Shown in pieces: positions 37,349 through 46,320 of a DNA stretch of 64,000 nt. This DNA is from Sphingobacterium sp. B16(2022) (lineage in GTDB: Bacteria; Bacteroidota; Bacteroidia; Sphingobacteriales; Sphingobacteriaceae). How positions within the stretch are numbered: the first letter of the stretch is position 1; each line of letters opens with the position of its first letter. Below the pieces are notes generated by a model. The model was not told where the DNA came from, ran no database searches, and saw nothing but the letters and a program-made list of their open reading frames with translations. The position numbers and the translations under genes are program-made. The DNA lies in contig NZ_JAAUVN010000001.1 of assembly GCF_012030425.1 (NCBI RefSeq), positions 186,001 through 250,000 of the forward strand, written 5' to 3'.

Positions 37349-38215
37349 ATGAAATGGCAAGGAGGTAAAAAAAGTGACAACTTCGAAGATAGGAGAGGAA
37401 TGTCAGGTGGTCAAAAATTAACTTTGGGCGGTGTAGGTGGGATTATTGTTTTAATAATTGGTTTTTTAATGGGAGGAGATCCATCTCAATTATTGCAGCA
37501 GGCTCAAAATATGACGGGGACGGAGCAGACTGGACAGCCACGGGAAATTAGTGCAGAGGAGGCTAAATTAACAGACTTTTCGCGTATCGTTTTATCAAGT
37601 ACTGAGGATGTGTGGACAAATCTTTTTAAGACTCAGCTGGGTAAAAATTATGAACCTACAAATTTAGTTGTTTATGATGGAGGTACCGAAACCAATGGTT
37701 GTGGAATAGGAAAAGCATCTTACGGACCTTTTTACTGTCCTGGAGATCATAAAATCTATTTAGATTTAACTTTTAATCAAGAGTTGACGACCAAATTTGG
37801 TGCTAAAGGTGAGTTTGCTCTGGCTTATGTAATAGCACATGAAGTAGGGCATCATATACAACAATTAGTGGGACTTTTACCTCAGACAAACAGCATGAGG
37901 GGAAAATTAAGTGAAGTTGAAAATAATAAAATTTCTGTCATGACCGAGTTGCAAGCTGATTTTTATGCAGGAGTTTGGGCACATCATGTTAATAAATTAT
38001 CTGATATCGAGATTGACTATAATGATATTTTAGATGGTATGGCGGCAGCTGAAGCAGTTGGAGATGATAAATTACAAACACAAGCTCAAGGCTATGCGGT
38101 ACCCGATTCTTTTACACATGGTACCTCAGCTCAGAGACGAGCTTGGTTTAAGAAAGGTTATGATTCTGGTGATATGCAAGCTGGAAATACCTTTCAAGAT
38201 CCCAGCTTAAAATAA
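37349..38215 (+). CDS. Neutral zinc metallopeptidase (YpfJ/KPN_02809 family)
   Basis: A 288-residue protein taken from ATG 37349 (MKWQGGKKSDNFEDRRG), the conserved family start. An upstream in-frame ATG adds 22 unconserved residues. One transmembrane helix lies near residues 28-45. The peptidase domain has the zinc motif HEVGHH, with H164, E165 and H168, and family motifs GCGIGKASYGPFYCPGD and SVMTELQADFYAGVWAHH. It ends in the typical SAQRRAWFKKGYDSGD segment. Substrate is unknown. It is convergent with the LuxE-like gene, 3 nt apart. Confidence 0.92.
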   Translation: MKWQGGKKSDNFEDRRGMSGGQKLTLGGVGGIIVLIIGFLMGGDPSQLLQQAQNMTGTEQTGQPREISAEEAKLTDFSRIVLSSTEDVWTNLFKTQLGKNYEPTNLVVYDGGTETNGCGIGKASYGPFYCPGDHKIYLDLTFNQELTTKFGAKGEFALAYVIAHEVGHHIQQLVGLLPQTNSMRGKLSEVENNKISVMTELQADFYAGVWAHHVNKLSDIEIDYNDILDGMAAAEAVGDDKLQTQAQGYAVPDSFTHGTSAQRRAWFKKGYDSGDMQAGNTFQDPSLK

Positions 38216-38218
38216 AAC

Positions 38219-39196
38219 TTATTGGACGAGAAGATTACAACCACGTATATCACTTTGATCAAAGCGACCTAAGACTTCAAAAGATCCATCATCGTAGATT
38301 TTTCCGAGGTCTTGGGTTGCAATGAAAGAACACGAATATCGATTTGCTAAGTCAATAACATTAATAGCACCTGTTTTTTTATTTTCAGCAAGAGTTAGCG
38401 GATCATTTGTTTCCCGAATTAAGATCTTCATCCAGTTGGGGTGTCTGAATATCCCGTTACCATATGAATAGCCCTGTGATAGCAATTCAGTCATTCCATA
38501 TTCCGAATGTATTCCTGGAACTTGAAAGCTTTTACATAATAAATCATGAATTTCCTCACGGACCATTTCTTTACGTTTTCCTTTCATTCCCCCAGTTTCC
38601 ATAATGATTAACTCCGGAAATGTCAATTCATATTTTTCAATAAAATCAAGCAGTGCAAATGTCACACCGAATAGCAAGGTTTTCGTGCCTTTAGCTTTTA
38701 ATTTTATCAGGGTTTGATAAAGTTCTTCATGATTGTATAAGAAATAGTCACTTTCGGGTTGTTGACTATGTTGCATTAAATCATTGATCATGTAGATCAA
38801 TGAAGAACCTGTTCGTTCTAAATAGGATGGAAGTAGCGCCAAAATGGCAATGTCGTCTATTTTTCCATAAAATTGTTCAAAAGCAGTGCGAAAGCTTTTT
38901 TCATATACTTCTTTTTTAGCTACAAGATGCTTACTTGTGGTGACTCCTGTTGTACCTGAGCTTGTGAATACAATCTCAGGACTGAAGTTGTCAGCTATAA
39001 TTTCTTGAGATTTGAATAGTTCGATTGGGAGAAACGGAATTTTCGTGTAATGATCTATTGTATGAATTTTCTTATTTAGATATTGCACATACTGTCTATA
39101 AATGCTTGTGTTTTCCATTTGAAAATGAAAAGTCTCCAAGCAAATTTCATTAAATTCTGTTTCATTTTGAATAGCAAATACCCGATCCCAGTTCAT
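38219..39196 (-). CDS. LuxE-like acyl-protein synthetase/acyltransferase
   Basis: A 325-residue ANL-superfamily protein of the LuxE group. The phosphate-binding loop is FTSSGTTGVTTSKH (about residues 82-95). Further conserved segments are PSYLERTGSSLIYM, METGGMKGKRKEMV and GIHSEYGMTELLSQGYS. LuxE activates a fatty acid as an enzyme-bound acyl ester for reduction by LuxC. In non-luminous Bacteroidota the role is unknown. The gene is on the same strand as fabG, which lies upstream with a terminator between them. A LuxC-like gene is in the same window. Confidence 0.85.
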   Translation of the reverse strand: MNWDRVFAIQNETEFNEICLETFHFQMENTSIYRQYVQYLNKKIHTIDHYTKIPFLPIELFKSQEIIADNFSPEIVFTSSGTTGVTTSKHLVAKKEVYEKSFRTAFEQFYGKIDDIAILALLPSYLERTGSSLIYMINDLMQHSQQPESDYFLYNHEELYQTLIKLKAKGTKTLLFGVTFALLDFIEKYELTFPELIIMETGGMKGKRKEMVREEIHDLLCKSFQVPGIHSEYGMTELLSQGYSYGNGIFRHPNWMKILIRETNDPLTLAENKKTGAINVIDLANRYSCSFIATQDLGKIYDDGSFEVLGRFDQSDIRGCNLLVQ

Positions 39197-39244
39197 ACGA
39201 TTAAAATTTCAGTGCAAATATAGACATATAAAAGCTTTTACAAT

Positions 39245-39280
39245 AAAAAAAGGTCCTTGATCACTTCAAGAACCTTTTTT
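39245..39280 (-). terminator. Terminator after fabG
   Basis: A stem of about 15 bp with one mismatch (AAAAAAAGGT-CTTGA paired with TCAAG-ACCTTTTTT) and T runs, just after the fabG stop on the minus strand. Confidence 0.75.
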
Positions 39281-39299
39281 ATTGTATTATATATATTTT

Positions 39300-40043
39300 T
39301 TATACCATACCACCATCTACAGGCAATACTTGTCCTGTGACATATGTTGAAAGGTCCGATGCAAGAAATAGACATGCATTTGCAACATCTTCTGCTTGAC
39401 CGGCGCGTTTCATAGGAATACCAGCTTCCCATCCAGCAACAATTTTAGGATCTAAAATATCGGTCATTTCTGTGCGTATAAAACCTGGAGCAACTACGTT
39501 TGATCTAATATTTCTTGAGCCTAATTCTTTTGCCACTGATTTAGAGAAACCAATAATACCAGCTTTAGAAGCTGCATAATTAGCTTGACCAGCATTTCCT
39601 TGTATACCTACTACTGAACTCATATTGATGAAAGATCCTTTACGGTTTTTCATCATGATTTTAGAAGCTGCTTTAGTGACATTGAATACTGATTTTAAAT
39701 TTACATTGATCACATCATCCCAGTTTTCCTCAGTCATGCGCATTAACAAACCATCTTTTGTTATTCCAGCATTATTAACAACCACATCAATAGTTCCAAA
39801 ATCTGAAACAATATCATTGATGAGTTTTTCAGCCTCATCAAATTTTGATGCATCTGAACGATAACCTTTTACAGTAGTTCCAAAAGCCTGAAGTTCTTGT
39901 TCTAAAGCTTGGCCTTTTTCCACAGATGATAAATATGTGAATGCTACATTTGCACCGTTTTGGGCAAATACTTCAGCAATTTTTCTTCCTATTCCTTTTG
40001 ATGCTCCAGTAATTAGAGCTGTTTTTCCTTCAAGTAGTTTCAT
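39300..40043 (-). CDS. fabG: 3-oxoacyl-ACP reductase FabG
   Basis: A 247-residue SDR enzyme of fatty-acid synthesis, reducing 3-oxoacyl-ACP with NADPH. The cofactor motif is TGASKGIGRKIAEVF (residues 13-27). The conserved NNAGITKDGLLMRM precedes the catalytic Ser in INMSSVVGIQGNAGQ and the YAASKAG motif. The C-terminus GQVLPVDGGM is the FabG hallmark, which distinguishes it from the other SDR at 1493-2254. It is monocistronic, with a possible functional tie to the LuxE-like gene downstream. Confidence 0.94.
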   Translation of the reverse strand: MKLLEGKTALITGASKGIGRKIAEVFAQNGANVAFTYLSSVEKGQALEQELQAFGTTVKGYRSDASKFDEAEKLINDIVSDFGTIDVVVNNAGITKDGLLMRMTEENWDDVINVNLKSVFNVTKAASKIMMKNRKGSFINMSSVVGIQGNAGQANYAASKAGIIGFSKSVAKELGSRNIRSNVVAPGFIRTEMTDILDPKIVAGWEAGIPMKRAGQAEDVANACLFLASDLSTYVTGQVLPVDGGMV

Positions 40044-40315
40044 TCTTATGTATTATATGTAATAAGGGTGCTTGCAAAAATGTTAAAAGTATACTACAAT
40101 CGCAACACTCGGATCAATTTAATTCGTTAATTCTAAATAATAATTTGAATTAACATTCCTCAGGATATTATAATACTACTATTTGTAATGTGGCAGCTAT
40201 TCATAAAAATGGCTGTGTTAGGGAATTCTTAATAATAGTATGGTATTTTTGAATAAGTGATTTTAAAAAGTACAGTTTTTTGACAAAAGGATTGCGTTAA
40301 TATAAAAATCTATAT

Positions 40316-40323
40316 TAAATTTG
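40316..40323 (+). promoter_or_regulatory. mqo promoter, -7 element TAAATTTG
   Basis: An exact TAnnTTTG match with TTG at 40292-40294, 21 nt upstream. It ends 16 nt before the mqo ATG, giving a leader of about 10 nt. Confidence 0.55.
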
Positions 40324-40339
40324 CATCAATCACGAAGAC

Positions 40340-41848
40340 ATGAGTAAAAAAACAAAAAATACCAAAGAGGTAGACGTCGTTTTAATTGGCGCAGGTATCA
40401 TGAGCGCAACTTTGGGCACACTTATCAATGAGTTAAGCCCAGATATTAAAATAGAGATTTTAGAGCGCTTGGATGTTGTTGCAGCAGAGAGTTCGGATGC
40501 ATGGAATAATGCTGGAACTGGTCACTCTGCATTATGTGAGTTGAATTATACCCCACAACAAGCTGATGGTTCTGTAAAAATTGATAAAGCAATCAGCATT
40601 GCAGAACAATTTGAGGTTTCCAAACAATTTTGGACCTATTTAGTTGATAAAGGGGTCATAACAAAACCTGAAGATTTTATTCGCTCAGTACCTCATATGA
40701 GTGCTGTTTTTGGCGAAAAAGATATTGATTTTCTTCGTAAAAGATATGATGCGCTATCCAAGAATAACTTGTTTAAAGGCATGGAATATACCGAAGATAA
40801 AGCTGTTTTGAATGAGTGGATTCCACTTATGATGAAAGGTCGTCCTGCTGATGATAAAATTGCGGCAACGAAAATGATCTTAGGAACTGATGTGAACTTT
40901 GGCGCTCTAACGCGTGATTTGGTACAACATCTAGATGCAAAAGATAATATTACATTACATCTTACACAAGAAGTCCGCGACATTGAACGGAATGACAATG
41001 GCACTTGGGAGTTGGAAGTTAAGGATTTGAAAACTGGAGAGAAAAGAACAATTAATGCCAAATTTGTATTCATTGGCGCTGGTGGACATTCTTTATTGCT
41101 GTTAGAAAAATCTGGAATTCCAGAATCAAAAGGATATGGTGGTTTTCCAGTTGGCGGACAGTGGTTACGTTGTGTGAATGAGGATGTTATTAAAGATCAT
41201 AACGCTAAAGTATATGGTAAAGCATCTATCGGTGCTCCTCCGATGTCTGTTCCACATCTTGATACACGCTATATTGATGGTAAGCAGGCCTTATTATTTG
41301 GTCCATATGCTGGTTTTTCTACTAAATTCTTAAAACAAGGTTCTTACTTTGATTTACCTGCATCGATTAAGTTGTCGAATATTAAACCGATGTTATCCGT
41401 AGGTCGGGATAATATGGATTTGACTAAATATTTGATTTCTGAGGTGATGAAGAGTCCAAAAGATAAATTGGATGCTTTGAAGCAGTTTATGCCTACGGCA
41501 AAATTAGAAGACTGGAAAATTGAGGTTGCTGGTCAACGTGTTCAAGTAATCAAAAAAGATGCTAAACATGGTGGTGTTCTTGAATTTGGAACAGAAGTTG
41601 TATCCGCAGCAGATGGTTCTATTGCAGCCTTACTAGGAGCTTCACCAGGAGCATCGACTTCTGTCGCTATCATGATTAAATTACTGAAAAGATGTTTTCC
41701 TGAACGTGCAAAAGCAGACGAATATCGCAAGAAATTGCGTGAAATGATTCCTTCACATGGGCAATCATTAAATGATAATGTTGAACTGTGTGAAGCCACT
41801 AGAAAGCGTACACATACAGCATTAAAATTAGAGAATTTTAAAGATTAA
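40340..41848 (+). CDS. mqo: Malate:quinone oxidoreductase
   Basis: A 502-residue membrane-associated FAD enzyme that oxidises malate to oxaloacetate and feeds electrons to menaquinone. The FAD motif is VLIGAGIMSATLGTLINEL (about residues 14-32). Mqo-specific segments are SSDAWNNAGTGHSALCELNY, FIGAGGHSLLLLEKSGIP, FGPYAGFSTKFLK and GTEVVSAADGSIAALLGASP. Length fits the family (about 490-500). It stands in for or complements NAD-dependent malate dehydrogenase. It lies directly upstream of the TPP riboswitch, with no terminator obvious before it. Confidence 0.97.
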   Translation: MSKKTKNTKEVDVVLIGAGIMSATLGTLINELSPDIKIEILERLDVVAAESSDAWNNAGTGHSALCELNYTPQQADGSVKIDKAISIAEQFEVSKQFWTYLVDKGVITKPEDFIRSVPHMSAVFGEKDIDFLRKRYDALSKNNLFKGMEYTEDKAVLNEWIPLMMKGRPADDKIAATKMILGTDVNFGALTRDLVQHLDAKDNITLHLTQEVRDIERNDNGTWELEVKDLKTGEKRTINAKFVFIGAGGHSLLLLEKSGIPESKGYGGFPVGGQWLRCVNEDVIKDHNAKVYGKASIGAPPMSVPHLDTRYIDGKQALLFGPYAGFSTKFLKQGSYFDLPASIKLSNIKPMLSVGRDNMDLTKYLISEVMKSPKDKLDALKQFMPTAKLEDWKIEVAGQRVQVIKKDAKHGGVLEFGTEVVSAADGSIAALLGASPGASTSVAIMIKLLKRCFPERAKADEYRKKLREMIPSHGQSLNDNVELCEATRKRTHTALKLENFKD

Positions 41849-41861
41849 TTTCTTTTCACCA

Positions 41862-41992
41862 TACTTATGGGGTGCTTGAAGTATTATTTACTGTTACAGG
41901 CTGAGATTATACCCAATAACAACAATTGCTCATCACAGTGAGCAATTGTTGTTATATACCTGATCCGGATAATGCTGGCGTAGGGATTTTAA
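41862..41992 (+). promoter_or_regulatory. TPP riboswitch (THI element)
   Basis: All the conserved blocks of the thiamine pyrophosphate aptamer are present in order: GGGGTGC at 41869-41875, GGCTGAGATTATACCC at 41899-41914, and CCTGATCCGGATAATGC followed by GGCGTAGGGA at 41959-41986. Between them a strong extra hairpin (CAACAATTGCTC and its complement, about 41918-41952) forms the variable P3a stem. It sits 74 nt upstream of pnuT and should lower expression when TPP is plentiful. Confidence 0.95.
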
Positions 41993-42059
41993 TTTCACAA
42001 ATCGTGCATTTATAGCGACTCCCTAAGTGTGTATTGTTTTTATTTTACACACATATTAA

Positions 42060-42692
42060 ATGCAGTTAAATCAAATTTTAAACGATTTTTTTCAGCAGGT
42101 TAAAGCTACATCCCTCGCAGAATGGCTAGCAGTAGGCTTTGGTATATTGCAGGTTTGGTTTGCAAAGTCCAATAAACCTATTAATTACCTTTTTGGTATT
42201 TCTGGTATTGTGATATCCATTTACGTTTTATATTTCGCAAAACTATACGGTGAAATTGCCTTGAACATGTATTACTTATTAATGAGTATTTATGGTTGGA
42301 TTTACTGGCAACAAAATAGTAATCATCAACATATCATATCGACTGCATCACGTAAGGACTGGATTATTGTCTTATTGATATGTATTATAGGATTTACCAT
42401 ATTCTATTTCGGATTGTTACATGCTACAGATTCAGATGTTCCGCTATGGGATGCCTTGGTATCTTGTACTGCATGGGCAGGCATGTGGTTGCTGGCAAAG
42501 CGGAAAATAGAAAATTGGATATTATTAAATATTAGTAATCTCATGGCGATCCCTTTGCTTTATCATAAAGATTTACTACTATTCGCAGCATTGACTGTAT
42601 TTTTATTTGTGATGGCTTTCTTTGGTTATTTTAACTGGAAGAGAATTCTTAAACGTGAACTAATATATGATACTTACTCAAGATCAAATTAA
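42060..42692 (+). CDS. pnuT: PnuC-family thiamine transporter (PnuT)
   Basis: A 210-residue membrane protein with about seven helices and PnuC-family patterns: WLAVGFGILQVWFAKSNKP, NMYYLLMSIYGWIYW and CTAWAGMWLLAKRKIENW. PnuC members carry nicotinamide riboside. The TPP riboswitch directly upstream identifies this as the PnuT type, which imports thiamine by facilitated diffusion followed by phosphorylation. Its last 26 nt overlap the start of the flavoenzyme gene, so the two are translationally coupled. No thiamine pyrophosphokinase or TonB receptor is seen in the window. Confidence 0.9.
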   Translation: MQLNQILNDFFQQVKATSLAEWLAVGFGILQVWFAKSNKPINYLFGISGIVISIYVLYFAKLYGEIALNMYYLLMSIYGWIYWQQNSNHQHIISTASRKDWIIVLLICIIGFTIFYFGLLHATDSDVPLWDALVSCTAWAGMWLLAKRKIENWILLNISNLMAIPLLYHKDLLLFAALTVFLFVMAFFGYFNWKRILKRELIYDTYSRSN

Positions 42693-43740
42693 TCTGATAA
42701 AAGACCAACAGCACGAGGCAATTGCTTTAAAAAAGATGACTGCAAAGCAGTTAGATTTGGCAATTAGTGAAAAATGGTTTAAAATTTGGGTTCCCAAATC
42801 TCTTGGTGGATTGGGATTAACTCTTTTAGATGGAGTGAAATTTTTAGAAGAACTAGCCTATCATGACGGTGGTTTATCATGGACGGTAACTTTATGTTCG
42901 GGAGCTAATTTATTTGTCGGTTTTATTGATCCGAAAATAGGAACAGAAATTTTTCAAAATCCGGCAGTTTGTTTAGGAGGAAGTGGACGTGCATCTGGAT
43001 ATGCAGAAAGAGCGGATGGGGGATATCGTATTCATGGCCATTGGAAATATGCTACTGGAGCTCCGCATTTAAGTCATTTTACCGCAAATTGTATCATTAC
43101 GGAAGATGGTAAACCTGTGCTCGATAAAAACGGTCAGCAAATGATCCATTCGTTCTTTTTTGACCGGGATGATGTATTGATTCATTATGATTGGGATACT
43201 TTTGGATTAGAATGCACGGCTAGCCATAGTTTTTCTGTTGAAAATCATTTTGTGGGAAACTCTCGTAGTTTTTTGATTAATGAATCTGAAAGTACCTGGC
43301 CTGATTTTCTTTATCAATATCCGTTCATTCCTTTTGCGGAATTAACCTTGCTGAGCAATTTTATTGGGATGTATAATAGATTTATTGATCTTGTTGAAAA
43401 ATATTATATTATAAAATCTCAAGATTCAGATTGGTTAAAAGACAAAGGTAAAAATCTGTTTAAACGTTTGGACGAGATGCAATCCGATTTTAATGAACGT
43501 AAGAATCAGATTTATTGTTTGACAGAACAATCTTGGGATAATATATTGCAGGGTTTTGAAAACCGGGATCTTTATGAGAAAATCGCAGTTACAAGCCGCA
43601 ACTTTGTATCAGCTATTAAAAATAATACTGTGGAATTATTCCCTGGCTGCGGAATAGGTGCCGCGCAACGCGAACAGGAAATGAACATTGTCTTTAGAAA
43701 TATTTTTACTGCAACTCAACATAGCTTGTTGCAGCAATAA
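42667..43740 (+). CDS. Acyl-CoA-dehydrogenase-fold flavoenzyme
   Basis: A 357-residue protein of the acyl-CoA dehydrogenase superfamily. The N-terminal helical domain reads WFKIWVPKSLGGLGLTLLDG. The middle beta domain reads GYRIHGHWKYATGAPHLSHF. The C-terminal helical domain ends FRNIFTATQHSLLQQ. The low similarity to true dehydrogenases and this ending are closer to class D flavin monooxygenases (HsaA/DszC-like). The catalytic Glu of acyl-CoA dehydrogenases is not evident. It overlaps pnuT by 26 nt under the TPP riboswitch, so a role in thiamine or thiamine-precursor metabolism is possible, but that is inference. Confidence 0.85.
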   Translation: MILTQDQINLIKDQQHEAIALKKMTAKQLDLAISEKWFKIWVPKSLGGLGLTLLDGVKFLEELAYHDGGLSWTVTLCSGANLFVGFIDPKIGTEIFQNPAVCLGGSGRASGYAERADGGYRIHGHWKYATGAPHLSHFTANCIITEDGKPVLDKNGQQMIHSFFFDRDDVLIHYDWDTFGLECTASHSFSVENHFVGNSRSFLINESESTWPDFLYQYPFIPFAELTLLSNFIGMYNRFIDLVEKYYIIKSQDSDWLKDKGKNLFKRLDEMQSDFNERKNQIYCLTEQSWDNILQGFENRDLYEKIAVTSRNFVSAIKNNTVELFPGCGIGAAQREQEMNIVFRNIFTATQHSLLQQ

Positions 43741-43775
43741 GACGATTTGTAATTCTTAAAATGTTGTAATTGTGG

Positions 43776-43979
43776 TTATTGATTTTCAATAGCTTTCTTT
43801 AAGTTTATTAAACGCACATAGGAAGGACATTTTTCTAACTCTCTGTTCCAGCGATCAAGTGCCGCTAAGTTTGCCTGCAGAAATTTAGGTAAATCAAAGA
43901 TATGCATATCCACGGTAATTTGTATTTCATTTGGTAATGAAACCGTATTAAAATATTCTTTTAGTTCTTCAATAGTCAT
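43776..43979 (-). CDS. DUF6965 family small protein
   Basis: A 67-residue protein beginning MTIEELKEYFNTVSLP, with the FDLPKFLQANLAALDRW and YVRLINLKKAIE segments of the DUF6965 family, a small Bacteroidota helical family of unknown function. It is convergent with the riboswitch-controlled flavoenzyme gene, 35 nt apart, and has no same-strand neighbour close by. Confidence 0.82.
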   Translation of the reverse strand: MTIEELKEYFNTVSLPNEIQITVDMHIFDLPKFLQANLAALDRWNRELEKCPSYVRLINLKKAIENQ

Positions 43980-44064
43980 GCATCAAAGATAAAACTATAA
44001 TGTGACAGAAAAAACTTATGAATGGACAATATTGTAGTTTAATCATCTATATTTATAAGGAATA

Positions 44065-44586
44065 ATGTATTTTAACTGCATGATTATAGAAAAAAGTACT
44101 CCTCACGATTTGTCTGCACATATGGAATTGTATGAGCAGGCAATTGCCTATCAACATGCTTTAGGAAAAGTGAATTGGAAAGGATTTGAAGCTCGAGCTG
44201 TACTTGAAGAGATAAAAAATGGACAACATTATAAGATTGTTCTGAATAATCAAATCGCTTGTGTCTTTTTGTTAACAACTTCAGATCCTATTATATGGCA
44301 AGAGAAAGACAAAGATCCGGCAATTTATATTCACCGTATCGCTACAAACCCACTTTTTAGAGGTCAGAATTTCGTTATTAAGATTATAGCATTTGTTAAG
44401 GCTCTGGCCAGAGAGCGAAGTAAATTCTTTATTAGAATGGATACTACGGCGGGAAATGAGCGATTGAATCAATATTACGAGAAATGTGGTTTTACAATTG
44501 TCGATGTAGTTCGTATTAAAGAAGCTATTGATATGCCTGCTCATTATCAAAATAATTCTTTCACATTATTCGAAATGCTGTTATAG
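44065..44586 (+). CDS. GNAT family N-acetyltransferase
   Basis: A GNAT protein of 173 residues from ATG 44065; an alternative ATG at 44080 gives MIIEKSTPHDLSAH, which looks like the natural family start. The acetyl-CoA region is IHRIATNPLFRGQNFVIKI (about residues 93-111), and the C-terminal strand is NQYYEKCGFTIVDVV. The Q/R-x-x-G-x pattern (RGQNF) is atypical. The substrate is unknown. It is monocistronic. Confidence 0.87.
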   Translation: MYFNCMIIEKSTPHDLSAHMELYEQAIAYQHALGKVNWKGFEARAVLEEIKNGQHYKIVLNNQIACVFLLTTSDPIIWQEKDKDPAIYIHRIATNPLFRGQNFVIKIIAFVKALARERSKFFIRMDTTAGNERLNQYYEKCGFTIVDVVRIKEAIDMPAHYQNNSFTLFEMLL

Positions 44587-44654
44587 CGTATTTTCATAAG
44601 CTGTTTATAAAGGAAGGCTCACTTCTTTCTGATAAAAAAGTTATAATAAAAGTT

Positions 44655-45086
44655 TCAGGAGTGGTTTCTTTGCAACTTTAGTCTTAATCCTAATTTTCCC
44701 CCCAAGTATGCCATTGGGATATAAGCTATGATCAGATCTAGTACTGTGTACCACATTGGAGAGGGCAGCATAAAGACACTTGCTACACCACCTGCTAAGA
44801 AAAAGACAGCTATTATAAACGCAAAGCTAAGTTTTTTCCCTTTGACTAACCAAGTTGTTATACATGCTCCGACTAAAGTTCCGATGGCATGTGCTAAAAA
44901 AGGAAAGACAAAATGCTTTGGTTCAAACATATGCATTGATGCTTTTAGTCCTTCTGTCGTGGTTACATCTGCACCATCTGGTGGAGGTATGATAGAACTA
45001 CTGATTGTAATAAACATCATATTAACTATACTGCCAATGACCACGCCCGCCACTATCGCTAATAAATTTCTCAAAATAGTATTCAT
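44655..45086 (-). CDS. Four-helix membrane protein, unknown function
   Basis: A 143-residue protein with four hydrophobic helices (about residues 5-30, 57-78, 84-104 and 110-132). A conserved-looking SSSIIPPPDGADVTTTEGL loop follows the first helix. I recognise this layout from small Bacteroidota membrane proteins without assigned role. No operon partner is adjacent; an overlapping plus-strand reading frame is a shadow. Confidence 0.75.
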   Translation of the reverse strand: MNTILRNLLAIVAGVVIGSIVNMMFITISSSIIPPPDGADVTTTEGLKASMHMFEPKHFVFPFLAHAIGTLVGACITTWLVKGKKLSFAFIIAVFFLAGGVASVFMLPSPMWYTVLDLIIAYIPMAYLGGKLGLRLKLQRNHS

Positions 45087-45253
45087 AAATCGATTTTTAG
45101 GAGATGAAATTTATAATTGACGCTTTCTCAATTATCGTATTGATGTTGCAAGTCTAGTAAATTTAACATATTTTCAGGATATTACTTGCTATAAAAAATT
45201 GAAAGTTAACCGAACTAGCACCGTCTAAAAATCACAAATTGATTTTAATATAT

Positions 45254-46087
45254 TTAGTTTTTAGGGTATAATTTTTTGAAAGCATTGTATACTGCCTGGT
45301 GTACGATCGTTGCATGTAATTCGGTTGGTAAGTAATCAAATGACAAATTGATATTATTGTTTTGCTTTAATGATTGTGAAAACTTTATTGATTCATTATA
45401 CATTTTTATATCTTCATCTTTATTTGGAACTCCTAAATATACGCTAAGTGTTTTTTTGATGTTAGTATTTAATAAATTTGCCGTTTCAAATAAGAGCTTT
45501 TGCTCTCCCCACCATAAACTAGGCGCAATAATAATATATTTAGTAAATAAATCAGGTTGTTTTAAGAGTATTTCAGACGCTAATAGACCAGCTAATGATT
45601 CTCCAATAACAGTACGGTCTTTATTAGCGTTATATTTATTTTCCATGTAGGGCTGTAGTTCCTTTTGAAGAAATGAAATGTAAGCTCCAGATTTTCCGTA
45701 TTGTGGAAAATTCTCTTTTTTAAAACCTTCTTTTTCCAGGAAGTCCAAGTTGGACACTGCAAATGTGAAATCTCTCTTTCTATTCGTATTTTCGATACCG
45801 ACAACAATTGATTTTGGAAACTGCGCAATCCAGGGTTGTGTATAATAGCGAACGATTCCAACTATATGAATAAAATCTTCTTCTATGCCACCATCTAATA
45901 TGTAAATTATTGGATATTTAATTGTATCAGCAACATTATATCCTTCTGGTAGATATATGTTTATTTTCCTATTTTCTTTGAGTATTGTAGAGTATATCTG
46001 ATCAGTTTGCCCGATCGTAATTTTTTTTTGAGCAGATAGGTTATTTGCCGTAAACATGAACGCAATGAATAGTTGAATGTATTTCAT
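45254..46087 (-). CDS. Secreted putative esterase (esterase D/Fes-like)
   Basis: A 277-residue protein taken from ATG 46087, which gives the signal peptide MKYIQLFIAFMFTANNLSAQ. The in-frame ATG at 46132 adds 15 residues ahead of it. The esterase fold shows YPIIYILDGG (oxyanion region), VGIENTNRKRDFT and the nucleophile motif VIGESLAGLLA. A C-terminal His is in ELHATIVHQAVY. This is the putative-esterase (PF00756) pattern. Substrates in characterised relatives include siderophore and glycosyl esters. It is monocistronic. Confidence 0.9.
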   Translation of the reverse strand: MKYIQLFIAFMFTANNLSAQKKITIGQTDQIYSTILKENRKINIYLPEGYNVADTIKYPIIYILDGGIEEDFIHIVGIVRYYTQPWIAQFPKSIVVGIENTNRKRDFTFAVSNLDFLEKEGFKKENFPQYGKSGAYISFLQKELQPYMENKYNANKDRTVIGESLAGLLASEILLKQPDLFTKYIIIAPSLWWGEQKLLFETANLLNTNIKKTLSVYLGVPNKDEDIKMYNESIKFSQSLKQNNNINLSFDYLPTELHATIVHQAVYNAFKKLYPKN

Positions 46088-46320
46088 CAATAGCTGTGTT
46101 GTGTTAAAGACACTTATTTTTGGTTTTTGCAAAGACAGAAGTAAGTGTATAAAAAGATTGTTAAAATTACGAGATTATAAAATAGCTTTTAAATGATAAT
46201 CGTGTTTTTTTATTTTAATCTAATTAGTCGTTCAAAATTAGCGGAAAACAGGGGTTTTAGTCTTTTAGGATTTACTTTACTTTGTGTTATTAATTTAAAA
46301 TTTTATTATACACGTTTTAC

